From: an uncultured Cryomorphaceae bacterium
GTDB lineage: Bacteria > Bacteroidota > Bacteroidia > Flavobacteriales > Schleiferiaceae
NCBI GenBank assembly: GCA_937120475.1
Contig: CAKZJV010000007.1
Coordinates: 1,256,068 to 1,320,067, forward strand
DNA: 64,000 bases
Direction: 5' to 3'
Below, in pieces: positions 35,239-44,013 of this stretch; positions within the stretch are counted from its first letter, which is position 1, and each line of letters starts with the position of its first letter. Both the position numbers and the translations under genes were made by a program. The notes under the pieces are model-generated. The model had not been told where the DNA came from, ran no database searches, and saw only the letters and a program-made list of their open reading frames with translations.

Positions 35239-36408
35239 ATGAAGAGAGTATTTACCTTTTTCTTTTTATCCCTTTTGTTGAGCATAGCCAAGGGCCAGGA
35301 TAACGATGATAATTTCGTCCCTAATCCTAGCTTTGAGGCTACGCAATGCCCCATCTTTAGTCCTTTTCCGCGCGATTACATCAATCCCTGGACTACCTAT
35401 TACGGAAGTCCGGATTATTATGAACCCAATTGCGGCATTGCCGGTACCGATTTGACTACCAATAATTCCCAGCCTTTTGATGGAGATGGATTTATAGGTA
35501 TAGAAGTTTACGGGCAAAACGCGGGAGCTTTCCGCAGGGAGTATATTCATACAGAATTAAAAGATCCGCTGGTTGAGGGACAACTTTACCGCATTTCCTT
35601 TTACGTAAAACCGGTTTTTGTGGATGGGGGTTCTTTTGGTATCGATCGCATCGGTATGTTACTTACTGATACTATCGTAGATACCATTCCTACGGATTCC
35701 CTGCTTCCGGCATCTCCACAAATTTTCAGTCGTGAAGTGATTACCAGCACCCAATACTGGACACCCGTTTGTGGCGTGTACAAGGCTAAGGGTGGTGAAC
35801 AATATATTACCATCGGAAACTTCTCGCCCGATCCCCTTACCTCCGCAACCCCGCTGGAGGGTTCGGCCAATGCACAACGCGGGTATTTCCTTGTGGACTA
35901 TGTTTCTATAGTTGAAAACGACTTTCCCAAGTTGCCGGATGACAGTGTACTTTGTTTGCAAGGCCGTATTGACCTTGACTTGCGCAGGCCTGATTTCACC
36001 TTCCGCTGGCAGGACGGTAGAACCGGGGGCGCATACACCATTACCGAACCTGGCGACTACACGGTTACCATATCTTCCCCTTTTTGTTCTTACACCGACT
36101 CTATGTCGGTAATATCCGTAGAATGTGATGATTGTAAGGTATTTGTGCCTACGGCCTTCACACCTAATGGTGACGGTCGTAATGATTTCTATGACCTAAA
36201 GGCCAACTGTGAGTTGGTGAGCTACCGTTTGCAAATATTTGACCGCTGGGGGCAAAAGATGTTTGAATCTACGGACATAAACGTAAGCTGGGATGGGTCG
36301 GATGCCGATAAAACGGGCACGTACACTTATAATCTACAGTACACTTTCAACAAATTCCGAAAAACGGAAAAAGAATCGCGAAGGGGATACCTAACCCTCA
36401 TTAAATAG
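35239..36408 (+). CDS. T9SS type-B (gliding-motility C-terminal) secreted protein
   Basis: About 389 residues. The signal peptide MKRVFTFFFLSLLLSIAKGQ begins at the ATG I chose (35239), eight codons into the longest frame. A mature part of beta-rich character follows, with NLVPNPSFE-like text (VPNPSFEATQCP), then from about residue 290 the type-B sorting domain: FVPTAFTPNGDGRNDFYDLK, then LQIFDRWGQKMFESTD and a WDGSDADKTGTYTYNLQY ending. The domain directs passage through the type IX secretion system and surface attachment or release. Ligand or function of the N-terminal part is unknown. Its stop overlaps the convergent bestrophin-like gene by 8 bases. Confidence 0.9.
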   Translation: MKRVFTFFFLSLLLSIAKGQDNDDNFVPNPSFEATQCPIFSPFPRDYINPWTTYYGSPDYYEPNCGIAGTDLTTNNSQPFDGDGFIGIEVYGQNAGAFRREYIHTELKDPLVEGQLYRISFYVKPVFVDGGSFGIDRIGMLLTDTIVDTIPTDSLLPASPQIFSREVITSTQYWTPVCGVYKAKGGEQYITIGNFSPDPLTSATPLEGSANAQRGYFLVDYVSIVENDFPKLPDDSVLCLQGRIDLDLRRPDFTFRWQDGRTGGAYTITEPGDYTVTISSPFCSYTDSMSVISVECDDCKVFVPTAFTPNGDGRNDFYDLKANCELVSYRLQIFDRWGQKMFESTDINVSWDGSDADKTGTYTYNLQYTFNKFRKTEKESRRGYLTLIK

Positions 36409-37273
36409 GTTTCACAATTTCCCGTACGTTTCGCGCTATCGTTTCCGCTAGGTCATCGGTGGGCAGGTCGCTGGGATCCAACCCAAAGGGATCTTCAATT
36501 TCTTCCGCAATCATCTCGAGGCTGGCAAAGGCATAAAAGGTAACTACCGCCACGGGAATGGACCAGTAACCAAAGGTACCAATCAACCCAAAAGGTAAAG
36601 TGATGATGTAAATGAAGATAAACTTCTTGAGGAATATATTATAGGTATAAGGAATAGGTGTTTTTTTGATCCGTTCGCAGGCCCCGCAGATATCCGTAAA
36701 AGCATTCAGATCATTTAACAAGGCCAGGTAAGCCGCCTCACTGATCTTCTGACTTCGGTAAGTTTCCAGTAACTCCCTTTGTATGTTATTGGCCAGGAAA
36801 TTAGGTACATGTTCTGCGTTAGCTGGCAATTTCAAAAAATCAGGCAGGTGTTTTTCCAGTTCCTGAGCATCCCACGTGCGTAGGTGATCTTTCAGTACGG
36901 TGGCATACAGTGCGGTCATCTCCTTCAGCCGGTATTTTCTCTCCTCTTCCCCATCGGGAATAAAAGCATTGATCTTTAAAGCCATATTGCGGCTCACATT
37001 CACCAGGGCACCCCATTGCTTACGTCCTTCCCACCAACGGTCATAGGCGGTATTGGTGCGGAATACCAGTAATAGTGAAATCACAAAACCCAATAAAGAG
37101 TGCATGGTCATGGAAGTGATGAGGTTATCACTTAAAAAGTGTTTTTCAGCCCATATCACCAGAAAGCAAAACACCGCCAGGGAAAGCATCACCCAGAAAA
37201 GTTTTCGAAATGTTTCTGCTTTATGAAAGGTGAAGATCAGGCCAAACCAGGCTTTAGGATTGTACTTTACCAT
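36401..37273 (-). CDS. Bestrophin-like chloride channel family protein (UPF0187/YneE)
   Basis: 290 residues with four hydrophobic segments, two at about 25-75 and two near 210-245. VFRTNTAYDRWWEGRKQWGA near residue 71 is the diagnostic bestrophin sequence, and EMIAEEIEDPFGLDPSDLPT near 255 matches the conserved DPFG ending. Bacterial homologues form pentameric ion channels in the inner membrane. Single gene, convergent with the T9SS type-B gene. Confidence 0.9.
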   Translation of the reverse strand: MVKYNPKAWFGLIFTFHKAETFRKLFWVMLSLAVFCFLVIWAEKHFLSDNLITSMTMHSLLGFVISLLLVFRTNTAYDRWWEGRKQWGALVNVSRNMALKINAFIPDGEEERKYRLKEMTALYATVLKDHLRTWDAQELEKHLPDFLKLPANAEHVPNFLANNIQRELLETYRSQKISEAAYLALLNDLNAFTDICGACERIKKTPIPYTYNIFLKKFIFIYIITLPFGLIGTFGYWSIPVAVVTFYAFASLEMIAEEIEDPFGLDPSDLPTDDLAETIARNVREIVKPI

Positions 37274-37374
37274 GCTTTATTTTTAAGAATTCCAAAAATA
37301 AACGTTTTCCGAAAGCCCGTTGTGAAAGCCGTGTTTCGGCCCTGCGAAAAAATACCGCGTCACCAGAGTTTTTA

Positions 37375-37406
37375 TTTGGTAAAAATGGAAAAGTATCTAT
37401 CTTTGC
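37375..37406 (+). promoter_or_regulatory. Consensus Bacteroidota promoter ahead of the tRNA-Asp region
   Basis: TTTG at 37375-37378, a 20-base spacer and TATCTTTG at 37399-37406 give an exact TTTG-N20-TAnnTTTG promoter. It lies 37 bases before the broken tRNA-Asp copy and 335 bases before the intact tRNA, so it was probably the promoter of the tRNA gene before the GIY-YIG segment came between. Confidence 0.75.
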
Positions 37407-37410
37407 GCTC

Positions 37411-37437
37411 CCGTTTAGGAAACGGGTACGTTTTTTA
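37411..37437 (+). terminator. Hairpin with T run in the leader before the tRNA-Asp region
   Basis: CCCGTTT and AAACGGG around a 3-base loop, then TACG and six T. It starts about where transcription from the 37375-37406 promoter should begin. It may attenuate the transcript or mark its 5' end; four bases between stem and T run make it a weak terminator. Confidence 0.4.
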
Positions 37438-37443
37438 AATATT

Positions 37444-37497
37444 GGTCCAGTAGTTCAGTTGGCTACCCCGAGTGCTCGGGGATGCCTGTCACGCATG
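37444..37497 (+). pseudogene. Broken 5' half-copy of tRNA-Asp(GTC)
   Basis: The sequence matches the intact tRNA-Asp at 37742 from its first base to the 3' strand of the anticodon stem, including the loop with the GTC anticodon, then turns into the GIY-YIG coding sequence. One base differs in the acceptor stem (A for G at 37449) and one in the D-loop (C for T at 37463). The six bases GAATAC of the D arm are replaced by a 16-base palindrome. T arm and 3' acceptor strand are absent, so it cannot form a functional tRNA. Confidence 0.85.
37466..37481. repeat. 16-base palindrome inside the broken tRNA copy
   Basis: CCCCGAG, TG, CTCGGGG: a perfect 7-base stem with a 2-base centre. It replaces the 3' strand of the D stem of the tRNA-like copy. 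GC-rich palindromes of this kind may act as a cleavage or recombination site or as a protein-binding hairpin; here the role is unknown. Confidence 0.7.
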
Positions 37498-37764
37498 AAA
37501 AAGTATTACGCGTACATTATTCAAAGTGAAGCTGACCAATCGTTCTACATTGGGCAAACAGAGGATGTGTACAAAAGGCTAGATCAGCATAATGCAGGTT
37601 TATCCAAGTACACTTCCAGAAAAATACCCTGGAAGCTGGTATATTTTGAAAAATTTACCAGCAGAAAGGAAGCGATGATTCGCGAAAGGTTCTTAAAGAA
37701 ACAAAGGAATCGTAAGTTTTACGAAACCTTGATACAAAATTGGTCCGGTAGTTCAGTTGGTTAG
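37495..37764 (+). CDS. Small GIY-YIG endonuclease domain protein
   Basis: 89 residues from ATG 37495. YAYIIQSEADQSFYIGQTED has the GIY-YIG pattern (Y-I-I and Y-I-G), followed by the conserved Arg in VYKRLDQHNAG, Tyr in LSKYTSRK, and the catalytic Glu in REAMIRERFLKKQ-like text (RKEAMIRERFLKK). It is a UPF0213-type single-domain member. The ATG lies in the anticodon stem of the broken tRNA-Asp copy, and the last eight residues (NWSGSSVG) and the stop are encoded by the first bases of the intact tRNA-Asp. The frame start 12 codons further upstream would read through the palindrome and is unlikely. Confidence 0.85.
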   Translation: MKKYYAYIIQSEADQSFYIGQTEDVYKRLDQHNAGLSKYTSRKIPWKLVYFEKFTSRKEAMIRERFLKKQRNRKFYETLIQNWSGSSVG

Positions 37765-37815
37765 AATACATGCCTGTCACGCATGGGGTCGCGGGTTCGA
37801 GTCCCGTCCGGACCG
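37742..37815 (+). tRNA. tRNA-Asp (anticodon GTC)
   Basis: 74 bases fold into a complete cloverleaf: acceptor stem GGTCCGG with CCGGACC, anticodon stem CATGC/GCATG around CTGTCAC with GTC at 37776-37778, T arm with GTTCGAGT, discriminator base G. CCA is not encoded. The first 23 bases also encode the end of the GIY-YIG protein. Confidence 0.95.
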
Positions 37816-37816
37816 C

Positions 37817-37848
37817 TAAAAAGCCTCTCAGAAATGAGGGGCTTTTTT
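37817..37848 (+). terminator. Intrinsic terminator after tRNA-Asp
   Basis: AAAAAGCCTCTCA, loop GAAA, TGAGGGGCTTTTTT: a strong hairpin with T run starting two bases after the tRNA. It ends the tRNA transcript. No further feature is seen from here to the T9SS gene at 38135. Confidence 0.9.
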
Positions 37849-38134
37849 GTTGGTTTCTATTAGATAACCTAACCCTTTTCTCCAGCACTTTATTTCGGCA
37901 CTACTTGTACTATCACTTAAGAAAATAGTGTTTCAATTATCATACTTCTCAAAACAAAACCTCCCCGCACCGAACTCAAGATCACCCCTACCGTACTCCA
38001 CCCCACCGCCCCCATTCTCAAAAACCGTCCTTTTTAGCGAGTGATTTCCACTAAACTTACATCTGGTAAGAATTTTCTTGCCAGGTGGATGCCGAAAAAC
38101 CTTGAACCGAGTAGGCTACTTTAATTTCCTAAAA

Positions 38135-39949
38135 ATGAAACGTTTAAAAATCAATCTCAAATTTGCGCTATTTAGCGTACTGACAACCGGTCTGCTTACC
38201 ATCACCCGGGCTCAAACACCCGTGCGACCAGACCTCGCCAATACCGATGATAAAGAAATTTATAATGATTCGGAAGCAGTGCTCAGGAATACAGGTATGG
38301 GCTCTATTGAAGATAAACAGGTAATGGTATATGACCTGGCGAATGGAACCGCCCAGATAGGTTGGGACTATGCCGGCACCCAGAGTAAAACAGAGCTGAA
38401 CGGAGGTGAATACGCCTATGACCCGGACGTGGTAATGGCTAATTATGATGGAGCAGACTATGCCCTGGCGGTATTTATTAATGGTAATAATAAGGTGCAG
38501 TGGGAATCGTACAAATGGGTTTCAGGCACTTTCCAATTGCAGCTTTCCTGTGAACTGGGACATTTAAGTTACTGCGGTAGCCCTAATGTGGATGTGAATT
38601 CCGCAGGAATGGTGGCCATCACCTGGCATGAATCCTATGAGGTTTTAGAAAGCTGGGATCTAAAGTTTACCAATCCAGCAATAACTCCCACAGAATTAAA
38701 TCCTCTCACGGGAACCATGGAGTTTGTGGTAAGCGATGTTTACGGGGCTTACGGTTATATTGACGGCAGCGGACCGGCCGGTGATAACCTGGGGTGTACA
38801 TGCAGTTCTAAGGGCGCAGCTATCGGCATATCCGGAATAAACAACTGTAAAGGGGATTTAGTAAGTCCTTCAGTAGGACGGCCTATTAACGCAGAGGGCG
38901 ATGGAGAACTTTACGTATTCAACCAATATCCGGATGTGGCCATCTCTGGATACGCGGACTACAATACGGTAGTAACCTTTACTTACGTAAACGGTCAATA
39001 CCGCGTTGATGCCATTGATGCTACCATACACACCGAAACCGGAACAGTATATCAACCTCATACTTGGTATAACGGTACCTATTCTGCGTTTTTAGAAACT
39101 CCCCTGGACGGTAAACCCCGCATTGCCTCCCGCCAGGTTGGTGATATGCCCAATGATTTTGAAATCGTAACCGCATTATCAAGTTGTAACAACTCTGTTA
39201 TTTACAACTGGGGTGTTTTTAATGGAACAGAACGCCCGGATTATACCGTAGTCAATACCGAGTTTACTGAACGCCCCAACGCTGATCCGGTGGTTACTTA
39301 TAATGGTGGAAATGATGGTGATGATGGTATATATACCATTGCCTGGGCCAGCCATGTAGCGTTTTGCCTGGATGAGGATAATGGTTGGGATATATTGGCG
39401 CGCTCTTATATCAATGGTTCACATTTCCCAGCCGGAATACCAGTATATAGCTACGTAAATAAAGGTACCTTCCACGGTGATGACCTGGAAGGTGACCAGA
39501 TATACCCCTCAGTGGCCGCGCGCCTTACCAATGATGGTGTGGATTATATGTTTTACGAAGACTACTATGGCAACCACAGTGTGCTGTACAAACACAGTGA
39601 TATACTTGCGGGCAGCGGGCACGTAAGGATAGCACCAGACCCTAATAATGACACCAAAACGGAGGATGCCATAGGCCATTTTGGTACTGAAGAAAACTTC
39701 AACAGCTACCCCAATCCCTTTACGGATAAAGTGAACTTTACGTTTACCCTTAAGGAGGGGGAAAAAGGCGACCGGATAATGGTTACCGATGTTAAGGGAA
39801 CACAGATCAAGAGCTTTGATCTTTCATCATACCGTAAGGGTGCGCATACCCTGGAATGGGAACCGGGTAAAGTACCCGCAGGCATTTACATCGTACGATA
39901 CAGCACTTCGGAAGGCACTAAAACTTTGGAAATTACCACTACGGAGTAG
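38135..39949 (+). CDS. T9SS type-A secreted protein
   Basis: About 604 residues. The signal peptide MKRLKINLKFALFSVLTTGL begins at ATG 38135; the longest frame has 19 further codons without signal character. The mature protein is Asp/Tyr-rich and beta-strand-like, without a recognised enzyme motif; DGADYALAVFINGNNKVQWE and similar segments suggest a propeller or lectin-like surface. The last 80 residues are a type-A sorting domain: NSYPNPFTDKVNFTFTL, ending GIYIVRYSTSEGTKTLEITT. Followed by a good terminator. Confidence 0.88.
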   Translation: MKRLKINLKFALFSVLTTGLLTITRAQTPVRPDLANTDDKEIYNDSEAVLRNTGMGSIEDKQVMVYDLANGTAQIGWDYAGTQSKTELNGGEYAYDPDVVMANYDGADYALAVFINGNNKVQWESYKWVSGTFQLQLSCELGHLSYCGSPNVDVNSAGMVAITWHESYEVLESWDLKFTNPAITPTELNPLTGTMEFVVSDVYGAYGYIDGSGPAGDNLGCTCSSKGAAIGISGINNCKGDLVSPSVGRPINAEGDGELYVFNQYPDVAISGYADYNTVVTFTYVNGQYRVDAIDATIHTETGTVYQPHTWYNGTYSAFLETPLDGKPRIASRQVGDMPNDFEIVTALSSCNNSVIYNWGVFNGTERPDYTVVNTEFTERPNADPVVTYNGGNDGDDGIYTIAWASHVAFCLDEDNGWDILARSYINGSHFPAGIPVYSYVNKGTFHGDDLEGDQIYPSVAARLTNDGVDYMFYEDYYGNHSVLYKHSDILAGSGHVRIAPDPNNDTKTEDAIGHFGTEENFNSYPNPFTDKVNFTFTLKEGEKGDRIMVTDVKGTQIKSFDLSSYRKGAHTLEWEPGKVPAGIYIVRYSTSEGTKTLEITTTE

Positions 39950-39974
39950 GTTTACCTATTTTCTAAATTTAACA

Positions 39975-40004
39975 AGGTCCGGGGATATCACCCCGGACTT
40001 TTTT
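39975..40004 (+). terminator. Intrinsic terminator between convergent genes
   Basis: GTCCGGGG and CCCCGGAC around a 6-base loop, followed by six T on the plus strand. It ends the T9SS type-A gene; it may also slow the convergent kinase transcript, though the minus-strand T run is poor. Confidence 0.9.
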
Positions 40005-40013
40005 ATGATGATA

Positions 40014-42959
40014 TTAACCTTCATTAGTCTCAGCCCCAATTAAAGGTAAATACAATTCTACCTGTGTACCCGCTATTTCGCCTTGCTCATTGCGGAGTTC
40101 CCTGATGTTTATTTTTAACTGCTGCTTATAGCGATGGCTGAGATGAAGCAATCTTTCTTCGGTAAGCGTCATACCGCGAGACACGTGCCCTACCTTCAAT
40201 ACTTTTTTACTTGCTTCCATTCCAACCCCGTTATCCTTAATACTTACGTATATAAATCCTCCCGCACTTTTGAATTCGATCCAAAGTGTGCCCCCTTCCT
40301 TCTTAGGCATTAAGCCGTGCCATAAAGCATTTTCCACGTAAGGCTGGATTACCATGGGAGGGATCATTACAGTTACGGAATCAAGCTGATCATCTACCTC
40401 CAGGTGATAGGTAAGCCGTTCCTCAAACCGTAACTTTTCCAGGCCCAGGTATAACTGTAGGCGTTCCACTTCTTCTTCCAGGGGGATGAGGGTTTTTCCG
40501 GCCCCGCTCATATTCCTGCGCACCAGCTTTGCGAAGCGTGCCAGGTAATTATTGGCTTTTTCAGGACCATGTTCAAACATATACTGTTGGATGGAACCCA
40601 GGGCATTGAAGATAAAATGAGGATTCATCATGGCACTCAGGGCTTGGTGCTCCAGGTGATTTACCCGTTCCAGGCTCGCTCTTTTCTCCGCTTCTTTAGC
40701 TTCAACGCGGGATATCCGCCATCTCATACCCCCTATAACCAATAATAAAAAGACCAGAATGGCGAGTCCGCCAAACCACCTGGTTTGCCACCACGCAGGT
40801 ACTATTTGAAAGGATAATTGCTGCTCTTTTCCCCAACCTTGACCACTGCTCCTGGCCTGTACGGCAAAAGTATAATAGCCGGGTGCAAGATCTGAGTATT
40901 CGATCTGGCGATTATAAGTAATATGCCATTGTGATTTACCACCTAGCAGTCGGTATCGATACTCCACCCTCCTGGAATCAATCAGATCAAGAGCTAAAAA
41001 GTTTATTTTAATGGTATTCTGCTCATAGTTAAGCACTACATTTTCAGGATAATGAAGAACAGAATCAGCAAGATCCACGGAAGTTATATAAAGTGGCTGT
41101 TCCATGGTATCCGGCCATGATTTATTCAAATCCAGTACGGAGCAGCCCCGGGTAGTTCCTACCCACAGCCAGTTTTCCACTTCATCAAAATAAACACACT
41201 GTATTTCCTGAGATAGCATTCCTGAGCGAAGACCGTAATGACGTACTTCCCGATCCCCAATGGTGTATAAACCCATTGCAGTACCCACCCATAAATTACC
41301 GGTAGCATCCAAGGTCAATGATGTACAACGCTGCTTGCCCGGGCTTGCTTTTTCTTTATATGGGATCCATTCTCCTTTCCGATTCCTGTAAATCAAACCT
41401 TTTTGGGTGGCCAGCCAAAAGCAATGATCAGTTATCTGAAAATCAAAAATGCGACTATTGAGAATTTCGGATGCTTCTTTTCCCACTCTGGACGGGGTAG
41501 GATTAAAGACAATGGAATCTCCGCGTATGGCGCGCAGGCCCAGGGTTGTTCCTATCCACATTTGATCCAGGGAATCATTATGGATTACTTCAATACGGGC
41601 TTCCCGTGAAAAGGTTTGGGCCAACTTATCCGTCCAGGGATAATACTGGTAATTTGCTATTTGATCCGTAAAGCCATGCGCTACCTGACTGTCCCAACCG
41701 CCCATAATAACTTCACCGGAGTCTTTAAAGGCTACGGTACGGCCAGTTATGAGAAAAGCCTCCAACTCTTCGTTCCAGCTATTACTCCCTCTCTCTTCGG
41801 AGGGATTAAAACAGGTGATAAACAGTTTTCCATTTTCATTTTGCCTAAATGACACTATATAGGAACCTTGCCGGGAGAAATCAAGATGCTCCAGGCTTTG
41901 AGAGAATGGTTCAAAGGTGTAAAGATCCCAATCCGACCCCAGGATTATCTCTCCATTGCTTTTTCTTGAGATAGCCTTTACACCCTGATTCTGAGCTGTT
42001 TCTTCCAGGGTATAATTGGTGAAATTTGAAACAGGTATGTGGTAAATGCCTTTACCAAGGGTCCCAATCCATAGTGACCCACTTCTATCTACAAACAGGT
42101 CACTTACATCCATCTTTTCCAATCCAGTATAGGTGTTTGCTTTAACAAACTGCTGATTCCGGTAATAATAGAGTGAACCATGAATGGCTATCCACAATCT
42201 ACTTTCACCATCTACAGCAATATGATCCACACGCCCGGTAGGAGCAATACCGTTTCTTAGCCTCGTTACATTATTATTGGTATCTACTTTATATACTTCT
42301 CCTACTCCTCCTAACCATAATGTTCCGTCCGAATGTCGGTATATACACGCAATATCCTCTTTGAGTGCCGGGTGAAAAGCTTTGGTCTTTCCTTCAGAAT
42401 TTAAACTTATCATGGGGTCACCTCCCAGCAGCAAGTTCTTTTTTGAACTGCTTAAAAAACTAACCTCCAGCAGGCTCTGTTCTTCCGGATAAATACTGCC
42501 ATGGGTACTAAGAACACTATCCTGAAAGCTCCAAAGGGTATGGCTAGTAATTCCGTATAGTGCCCCCGCATGACTGGCCAGAATGTTATGTACCAATATC
42601 CCGTCTGGTATCTGTATGGGTAAGGTTTTATTGTTCCTTACCCTGTATATCCTCCCGGATATTTTCTCACCGGCATAAATATCTTCACCTACTTCGGTAA
42701 TAGCGGTTACCACTGCACCCCCAAGGCCCTCGGCACTACCAATATTCATAAAGTTTACGCCATTAAAGCGGCTGAGGCCATTCTGAGTTCCAAACCACAT
42801 AAAGCCGCGCTTATCCTGGTAAATTGCAAATACGGCATCGTTGGCCAAACCATCTCTGCTATCGTAGTGATGATAGGCCATGGATTGACCGGCTAAGGAA
42901 AAACCAAATAGGTTTATACCCCATACAAATAAGAGTACAATCACCTTAGGTATCTTCAT
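40014..42959 (-). CDS. Propeller (Reg_prop/Y_Y_Y) sensor histidine kinase of the LytS type
   Basis: 981 residues. A signal peptide is followed by two seven-bladed Reg_prop propellers (repeats such as RGFMWFGTQNGLSRFNGVNF and NLWVGTAMGLYTIGDREVRH), a Y_Y_Y domain (YRYRLLGGKSQWHITYNRQI), one membrane segment near residue 735 and a coiled coil. The kinase part is the His_kinase/LytS type, with the phosphorylated His in MNPHFIFNALGSIQQYMF near 780 and the ATP region VIQPYVENALWHGLMPKKEG. The domain set is that of Bacteroidota sensors of glycans or other surface signals. Its partner is the LytTR regulator encoded immediately upstream. Confidence 0.92.
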   Translation of the reverse strand: MKIPKVIVLLFVWGINLFGFSLAGQSMAYHHYDSRDGLANDAVFAIYQDKRGFMWFGTQNGLSRFNGVNFMNIGSAEGLGGAVVTAITEVGEDIYAGEKISGRIYRVRNNKTLPIQIPDGILVHNILASHAGALYGITSHTLWSFQDSVLSTHGSIYPEEQSLLEVSFLSSSKKNLLLGGDPMISLNSEGKTKAFHPALKEDIACIYRHSDGTLWLGGVGEVYKVDTNNNVTRLRNGIAPTGRVDHIAVDGESRLWIAIHGSLYYYRNQQFVKANTYTGLEKMDVSDLFVDRSGSLWIGTLGKGIYHIPVSNFTNYTLEETAQNQGVKAISRKSNGEIILGSDWDLYTFEPFSQSLEHLDFSRQGSYIVSFRQNENGKLFITCFNPSEERGSNSWNEELEAFLITGRTVAFKDSGEVIMGGWDSQVAHGFTDQIANYQYYPWTDKLAQTFSREARIEVIHNDSLDQMWIGTTLGLRAIRGDSIVFNPTPSRVGKEASEILNSRIFDFQITDHCFWLATQKGLIYRNRKGEWIPYKEKASPGKQRCTSLTLDATGNLWVGTAMGLYTIGDREVRHYGLRSGMLSQEIQCVYFDEVENWLWVGTTRGCSVLDLNKSWPDTMEQPLYITSVDLADSVLHYPENVVLNYEQNTIKINFLALDLIDSRRVEYRYRLLGGKSQWHITYNRQIEYSDLAPGYYTFAVQARSSGQGWGKEQQLSFQIVPAWWQTRWFGGLAILVFLLLVIGGMRWRISRVEAKEAEKRASLERVNHLEHQALSAMMNPHFIFNALGSIQQYMFEHGPEKANNYLARFAKLVRRNMSGAGKTLIPLEEEVERLQLYLGLEKLRFEERLTYHLEVDDQLDSVTVMIPPMVIQPYVENALWHGLMPKKEGGTLWIEFKSAGGFIYVSIKDNGVGMEASKKVLKVGHVSRGMTLTEERLLHLSHRYKQQLKINIRELRNEQGEIAGTQVELYLPLIGAETNEG

Positions 42960-43772
42960 TTACACTCGCCCTATATAGTTTTGAAGATGATCGTGAAAGT
43001 CTTTTAATTTTCTTCGTGCTACCGGCACTTTATCCCCATTGGTAAGGATCACCACCTGGTCGTATTTACGGTTGAACTCCTGCACATAGTTCAGGTTCAC
43101 TACGTGGGAGCGATGAATTCGCATAAAGCACCGGGGCTCCAATATCTCCTCAAATTCATGAATACCTTTGCTGCTCAAAAGGCGCCTCCCTTCTTCCATA
43201 CAAATGGTGGTATAAGTATTATCTGCTTCCAGCCTTATAATCTTTGCCGCATCCAGGATGTGAAACCCTTCGGCATAGGGTACCGTTATTTTATGTGAAG
43301 ATTGACTGTCCGGGCCTGGGGACTTTCTGGTATGGCTCCTTTCCGGGGAACGCTCTTGCCAAACTTTCATCACGTGTGAGACAGCTCGTTGAAGGTCCAG
43401 CGTATCGATTGGCTTCAGTACATAATCCGTAGCATCAGCCTGTACGGCTTTAATACCAAACTCCTCGTGAGCGGTTACAAAAACGGTTAGGAAATCCCTT
43501 CGTTTTAGGGTGGCCAGAAATTCAAAACCGTTCATAGTAGGCATTAGCACATCCAGGAAAACCAAATCTGGTTTAAGCTTGGAAATCAAACCTGTGGCCT
43601 CCTCTCCCGAGGCGGCTGTTCCCGCTACCTGCAGCTGATGACAATAGGTATCGATGAGCCGTTTAAGGTGCAGGCGACTTCGCCTTTCATCATCCACAAT
43701 AAGGGTTTTCAGCCTTAAGGGCGTTTGAGTTGAGAGCATAGAGTTTAAAATGTTAATAAGCTCTGGATACAT
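42960..43772 (-). CDS. LytTR-family response regulator
   Basis: About 270 residues. The receiver domain has TLIVDDERRSRLHLKRLI with the acidic pair, the phosphorylated Asp in DLVFLDVLMPTMNGFEFL near residue 75, and the Lys in DYVLKPIDTLD. The C-terminal LytTR domain has MRIHRSHVVNLNYVQEFNRK, as usual. It stands directly before the propeller kinase with no gap between stop and start, so both form one transcript and a two-component system. ATG at 43772 is used; a second ATG at 43739 (MLSTQTPLRL) would serve as well. Nothing recognisable lies between this gene and the next one upstream (about 240 bases). Confidence 0.92.
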   Translation of the reverse strand: MYPELINILNSMLSTQTPLRLKTLIVDDERRSRLHLKRLIDTYCHQLQVAGTAASGEEATGLISKLKPDLVFLDVLMPTMNGFEFLATLKRRDFLTVFVTAHEEFGIKAVQADATDYVLKPIDTLDLQRAVSHVMKVWQERSPERSHTRKSPGPDSQSSHKITVPYAEGFHILDAAKIIRLEADNTYTTICMEEGRRLLSSKGIHEFEEILEPRCFMRIHRSHVVNLNYVQEFNRKYDQVVILTNGDKVPVARRKLKDFHDHLQNYIGRV

Positions 43773-44013
43773 AGTTAGGGTACTATTAATCTATACCCGA
43801 CAAACTTTGTTACCAGAGAAGTTTATCATGACTTTCCTTAAGAACGTTTCCGTAAAAGATTTATCACAGGAGACGCCATTTTTTTAACACTTCACAAAAT
43901 AATCATCCGGTTAATTGAAATAAAGCTGAGTCTAAAAAATGCCTGATAATTTAGTTAAAGGCTTGATTTATGCTTCAATGCTAGTTGAGAAGACTGGAAT
44001 AGAGGGATGGATC

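Larger units (their letters stand above)
37444..37741 (+). mobile_element. Candidate GIY-YIG element inserted at tRNA-Asp
   Basis: The segment from the start of the broken tRNA copy to the base before the intact tRNA is bounded by a partial direct repeat of tRNA-Asp and holds little more than a GIY-YIG nuclease ORF and a palindrome. This is the expected result of an insertion that duplicated the tRNA 5' half and left a working tRNA downstream. No transposase, integrase or inverted ends are seen; mobility is inferred. Confidence 0.5.

Noticed and set aside
37459-37494. GIY-YIG start twelve codons upstream
   Set aside because: It would translate the tRNA-like copy and palindrome; the ATG at 37495 begins directly with the conserved KKYYAYIIQS strand.
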